Source: Acidobacteriaceae bacterium (lineage in GTDB: Bacteria > Acidobacteriota > Terriglobia > Terriglobales > Acidobacteriaceae). From it: 8,691 nucleotides of DNA. Shown piece after piece: positions 6,020-8,691 of this stretch (within the stretch, counting starts at the first letter, position 1; each line of letters opens with the position of its first letter). Position numbers and translations under genes: made by a program. The notes below the pieces were generated by a model that was given only the letters and a program-made list of their open reading frames with translations, was not told the DNA's origin and made no database searches. The stretch covers positions 590 through 9,280 of the forward strand of contig PKXI01000302.1 in the NCBI GenBank assembly GCA_003133425.1. Reading direction: 5' to 3'.

Positions 6020-6058
6020 CTGCAATTTAACAATTGCAGAATCGATGCAACCCATCGA
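6020..6058 (+). promoter_or_regulatory. Structured 5' leader with two tandem hairpins
   Basis: CTGCAATT (6020-6027) and AATTGCAG (6032-6039) form a perfect 8-bp stem with loop TAAC. TCGATG (6042-6047) and CATCGA (6053-6058) form a 6-bp stem with a 5-base loop. Both lie between the predicted transcript start and the Shine-Dalgarno. The first stem sits at the very 5' end, where such structures often protect mRNA from decay. A regulatory role is inferred. Confidence 0.5.
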
Positions 6059-6075
6059 AAAGGGAGAATAGGCAA

Positions 6076-6159
6076 ATGGCAACTAAGAAAGCAGCCAAGA
6101 AGGCACCCGCGAAGAAGGCAGCTAAGAAAGCCGTAAAGAAGGCCGCGAAGAAGAAGTAG
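6076..6159 (+). CDS. 27-residue lysine/alanine-repeat peptide (histone H1-like)
   Basis: ATG 6076 to TAG 6157-6159. The composition is 13 Lys and 10 Ala plus single Met, Thr, Pro and Val, arranged as KKAA/KKAP/KKAV repeats, which is the pattern of the basic tails of bacterial H1-like and eukaryotic H1 proteins. GGGAGA lies 8-9 bases before the ATG, and the gene has its own near-consensus promoter, structured leader and terminator, so this is very likely a real and well-expressed gene despite its size. It probably binds nucleic acid non-specifically (nucleoid compaction or charge shielding), but this is inference from composition. There is no globular domain, signal peptide or membrane segment. 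The repeated GCNAAGAAG codons make it prone to length change by slippage. It stands alone between the frameshifted gene and rsmE. Confidence 0.8.
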   Translation: MATKKAAKKAPAKKAAKKAVKKAAKKK

Positions 6160-6183
6160 TAGCGGTTCGACCAACAAAAAGGC

Positions 6184-6224
6184 AACACTCAAGGGGGGCG
6201 CTCAAAGCGTCCCCCTTGGTGTTT
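6184..6224 (+). terminator. Strong intrinsic terminator hairpin
   Basis: AAGGGGGGCGCT (6191-6202) pairs with AGCGTCCCCCTT (6206-6217) around a 3-base loop (one G-U pair). The stem extends outward, with T6189 bulged, through CAC/GTG and AA/TT to 6184 and 6223. It begins 25 bases after the stop of the Lys/Ala peptide gene. The U tract is short (TTTCT) but the stem is very stable. It ends the peptide's transcript and insulates rsmE. Confidence 0.8.
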
Positions 6225-6270
6225 CTGGAGAAGGATTAGACTTGTTGAGAAGGGAACGACTACTGAAACC

Positions 6271-7002
6271 ATGACACGCCGCCGCTGGATTGCCGAACAC
6301 TGGGATGAGGCTACGGCCTCGATAATAGGCGCGCAAGCCGCGCACATGGCGCGTGTTCTTCGCGCAGAGCCGGGCATGGAAGCGGATGTGGTTGCAGGCG
6401 GCCACGTGTTTCATGCCGAGGTTGCGGCCGTGTCGCCGGATGAAGTGCGCTTCAACCTGGTGGCCGAGGTTCAGGCCGATCCTGCGCTTCCGGTAACGCT
6501 GGTTGTGGCCGTGTATAAATTTGATCACATGGAGTGGGCCATTGAGAAAGCGACCGAACTGGGTGTCGCCGCGCTGGCCCCGGTGATTGCGCAGAGGACA
6601 GAGAAGCACTTGGCCCAGGCTGCGGAAAAACGCGCGGAGCGCTGGCGGCGGATTGCGCATGAGGCAGCACAGCAGTCACGCCGTTCAGATGTACCGGTTA
6701 TCCACAATCCAACACCGCTGGCTACACGCGTGAGGGCTGCGTCCGAGACGACCCGCATTGTTCTTGCTGAACAGGAGCGCACAACGACGTTGCGGCGGCT
6801 GATTGAAGATGCCGTTGAGGCAGCGGGTGAAGAGATGCCGGCGCTGGAGATTGCGATTGGACCGGAAGGCGGATGGGCTCCAGCGGAAGAGGCGCTGTTC
6901 GACGCTAACGGCTGGCGAGCTGCAACGCTGGGTCCACGCATTCTGCGTGCGGAGACGGCGGCTATTGCTGCGTTGGCGGTGGTTGCTTCCTTGTTGGAAT
7001 AG
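6271..7002 (+). CDS. rsmE: 16S rRNA (uracil-1498-N3)-methyltransferase
   Basis: This encodes 243 residues, the usual family length. RsmE is a SPOUT-class methyltransferase that uses S-adenosylmethionine to methylate N3 of U1498 in 16S rRNA of the assembled 30S subunit. An N-terminal PUA-like RNA-binding domain (about 1-70) precedes the SPOUT domain with EKATELGV (92-99), a basic helix with RWRRIAHEAAQQSRR (124-138), IGPEGGW (196-202) and LGPRILRAETAA (220-231), which form the trefoil-knot cofactor site. ATG 6271 is the only plausible in-frame start; AAGGGA lies 15 bases upstream, farther than ideal. A weak promoter (TTGGTG at 6216-6221, TAGACT at 6237-6242, spacer 15) may serve it. It starts 47 bases after the preceding terminator and is convergent with the altronate dehydratase gene. 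Confidence 0.96.
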   Translation: MTRRRWIAEHWDEATASIIGAQAAHMARVLRAEPGMEADVVAGGHVFHAEVAAVSPDEVRFNLVAEVQADPALPVTLVVAVYKFDHMEWAIEKATELGVAALAPVIAQRTEKHLAQAAEKRAERWRRIAHEAAQQSRRSDVPVIHNPTPLATRVRAASETTRIVLAEQERTTTLRRLIEDAVEAAGEEMPALEIAIGPEGGWAPAEEALFDANGWRAATLGPRILRAETAAIAALAVVASLLE

Positions 7003-7029
7003 ACAATGGACGATTCTCTTCGAACTAGC

Positions 7030-7097
7030 TCCGACCCTCCGGGGCGGATCGTGAGTGAGGGGAACGCTAACCTTTCGTGTTCTCCCTAACGGGAGAA
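7030..7097. terminator. Two hairpins between convergent rsmE and uxaA
   Basis: The first stem is TCCG-A-CCC (7030-7037) with GGG-G-CGGA (7041-7048), seven pairs and one mismatch. The second is TTCTCCC (7080-7086) with GGGAGAA (7091-7097), a perfect 7-bp stem with loop TAAC. Neither has a U tract on either strand. Their place between two converging genes suggests a bidirectional transcript end, but as terminators they are weak. Confidence 0.35.
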
Positions 7098-7159
7098 TGA
7101 ACGACGCACCCGCAGCGGTGTCTGACAGTTAATTTCCGAAAACTAGAACCCATTCCGAA

Positions 7160-8691
7160 CTAAAGTGAAACGCCGCGCTTCCAGGGGATGAAATCGTTCT
7201 GACCGTTCACTTCGGACTTTGTGAGGCGCTCTCCGGTGGCTACCTGGATAGCAAGCTCGAGCAGCCTCTCCCCGGAATCCTTGATGGTGGACTCGCCGCG
7301 CACGATGGGGCCGGCGTCGAAGTCGATGATATCGCCCATCCGTTCGCCCGTGGTCGTGTTGGTGGAGATCTTCACTACAGGTGCAATGGGGTTGCCGGTC
7401 GGCGTACCGAGGCCGGTGGTGAAGAGCACGATGTTTGAGCCTGCACCCACTTGCGCGGTTACGCTTTCTACGTCGTTGCCCGGAGTGCACTGCAGGTTGA
7501 ATCCGTGTGCGCTCACGTACTCGGGATAGTCCAGTACGCCGCTGATGGGCGACGCGCCTCCCTTGCGTGCCGCGCCGGCCGATTTGATGGCGTCGGTGAT
7601 GAGCCCATCGCGGATGTTGCCGGGCGAGGGATTGAAAGCGAAGTCTGAGTTGACTGCCCGGGCGCTGGCCGCATAGGCCTGCATCAAATCGCGGAAGCGT
7701 TGCGCCAACTCATCGGTTGTGCAGCGGTTGATGAGTTCCTGCTCCACGCCGTGCAACTCAGGAAACTCGGACAGGATGGTCGTGCCGCCCGCCCCAACCA
7801 CTAGATCGGAAGCGTATCCGACGGTAGGATTTGCGGAGATGCCGCTGAAACCGTCGGAGCCTCCGCACTGCAGGGCAACGGTGAGCGCGGAGAGAGGGGC
7901 AGGCGCGCGCTGGACGCGATTGGCCTCAGCGAGCCCGGCAAAGGTCCGGTCCAATGCCTGCTCCATAAGCGCCGACTCGCGGCCGGAACTTTGCTGATCG
8001 ACGATGATCACGGGCTTGCGCAGTTGAGGGTCGCGCGCCCGAAGCTCTTCCATGAGGATGCTTGCCTGCGCGTTTTGGCAGCCCAGGCTCAGTACCGTTG
8101 CTCCGGCTACGTTGGGGTGGTGGATGTAGCCAGCCAACAGGCCGCAGAGTGCTTGCGAGTCCTGGCGCGTGCCGCCGCAGCCGCCCTGATGGGGAAGAAA
8201 GCGGACGCCGTCGACGTTAGGGAAGACTCGCTCGCGCTTTGCCACTGCCGCCATCTCGGCTGCGACGTGGCCGTTGCCCTGGCGCTGAATCAATTCGCGT
8301 ACATGCTGGCGATAACTGCAGTTGGCGCTGCCGTAACCCAACTCTTCTTCTAGAGCCTCACGCATATTCTCAATGTTGCGGTTTTCGCAGAAGACCAGCG
8401 GCAAGACAATCCAGTAGTTGCGCGTACCCACCTGGCCATCGGCGCGGTGGTAGCCCATGAAGGTGCGAGCAGCCCACGCCGACGCATCGGGCACGGCATG
8501 GACTGCCGGATGACGGGCCGCAGTGTAGTCCGCTGCGCGATGGCGAATGTTGCGCGTGGTCAGCAGGCCTCCGCGCGGGATCGACTCGACCACTTCGCCC
8601 ACGACCATGCCGTACATGAAGATGAGGTCGCCTGGCTTGAGATCCTTGATGGCCATCTTGTGCTTGGCGGGAATGGTCTGCGTAACCATGA
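7160..8691 (-). CDS. uxaA: Altronate dehydratase (UxaA family), cut by right edge
   Basis: At least 509 residues. Altronate dehydratase removes water from D-altronate to give 2-keto-3-deoxygluconate in hexuronate (galacturonate) breakdown; it needs ferrous iron. From the ATG at 8689, the end of an SAF domain comes first (IPAKHKMAIKDLKPGD, about 6-21), then GYHRADGQVGTRNYW (79-93), HQGGCGG (167-173), LGCQN (202-206), QCGGSDGFSG (274-283) and the C-terminal GLGTPTGNPIAPVVKIS region ending in the usual GE(R)LTK tail. Family members normally have about 20-25 more residues before IPAxHK, so that ATG is probably internal and the gene continues past the edge. The related galactarate dehydratase is less likely but of the same superfamily. 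Transcribed toward rsmE, with 157 bases between. Confidence 0.92.
   Translation of the reverse strand, partial: MVTQTIPAKHKMAIKDLKPGDLIFMYGMVVGEVVESIPRGGLLTTRNIRHRAADYTAARHPAVHAVPDASAWAARTFMGYHRADGQVGTRNYWIVLPLVFCENRNIENMREALEEELGYGSANCSYRQHVRELIQRQGNGHVAAEMAAVAKRERVFPNVDGVRFLPHQGGCGGTRQDSQALCGLLAGYIHHPNVAGATVLSLGCQNAQASILMEELRARDPQLRKPVIIVDQQSSGRESALMEQALDRTFAGLAEANRVQRAPAPLSALTVALQCGGSDGFSGISANPTVGYASDLVVGAGGTTILSEFPELHGVEQELINRCTTDELAQRFRDLMQAYAASARAVNSDFAFNPSPGNIRDGLITDAIKSAGAARKGGASPISGVLDYPEYVSAHGFNLQCTPGNDVESVTAQVGAGSNIVLFTTGLGTPTGNPIAPVVKISTNTTTGERMGDIIDFDAGPIVRGESTIKDSGERLLELAIQVATGERLTKSEVNGQNDFIPWKRGVSL

Noticed and set aside
1..8691. CRISPR arrays, tRNA/rRNA genes, insertion sequences, phage genes
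   Set aside because: I saw no regularly spaced identical repeats, tRNA cloverleaf signals, transposase motifs or terminal inverted repeats with target duplications.

Overview
The window looks like ordinary chromosome from a GC-rich Gram-negative-type bacterium, most likely Acidobacteriota (Terriglobia). That placement is inference: it rests on the gene styles, a GC-rich coding bias, and two small proteins (875-1096 and 1703-1924) of a kind I associate from memory with that phylum. No tRNA, rRNA, CRISPR array or insertion sequence was seen.

Left part, all on the minus strand: the N-terminal half of transcription termination factor Rho (1-652, cut by the left edge), preceded by a C-rich, G-poor leader and a perfect hairpin. 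Next comes a 73-residue protein with a strong ribosome binding site that resembles the RNA polymerase omega subunit (875-1096). A roughly 600-base stretch with no certain gene follows; it holds one possible gene remnant and one weak 55-codon ORF. Then come a small one-helix membrane protein (1703-1924) and a full-length comM-type AAA+ ATPase (2089-3648).

Centre, plus strand: comM is divergent from a single-chain iron-sulfur L-serine dehydratase (3876-5306). The serine dehydratase appears to be leaderless with a GTG start, and it ends in the cysteine expected to cap its own cluster. The shared intergenic region carries a 14-bp inverted repeat and degenerate GAACAG repeats. Downstream, 5361-5897 is best read as a gene for a small exported protein broken by two frameshifts. 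Its ribosome binding site sits in the loop of a hairpin.

Right part: 5983-6224 is a compact transcription unit with a near-consensus sigma70 promoter, a leader with two hairpins, a 27-residue Lys/Ala-repeat (histone H1-like) peptide and a strong terminator hairpin. After it come rsmE (16S rRNA U1498 methyltransferase, 6271-7002) and, convergent, an altronate dehydratase (uxaA type, 7160 to the right edge).

Functionally this is a mosaic: transcription machinery (rho, omega-like), DNA uptake and recombination (comM), serine and hexuronate catabolism (sdaA, uxaA) and ribosome modification (rsmE). There is no evident single pathway. The most unusual items are the 27-residue basic peptide unit, the doubly frameshifted gene, the rut-like rho leader and the omega-like protein next to rho.
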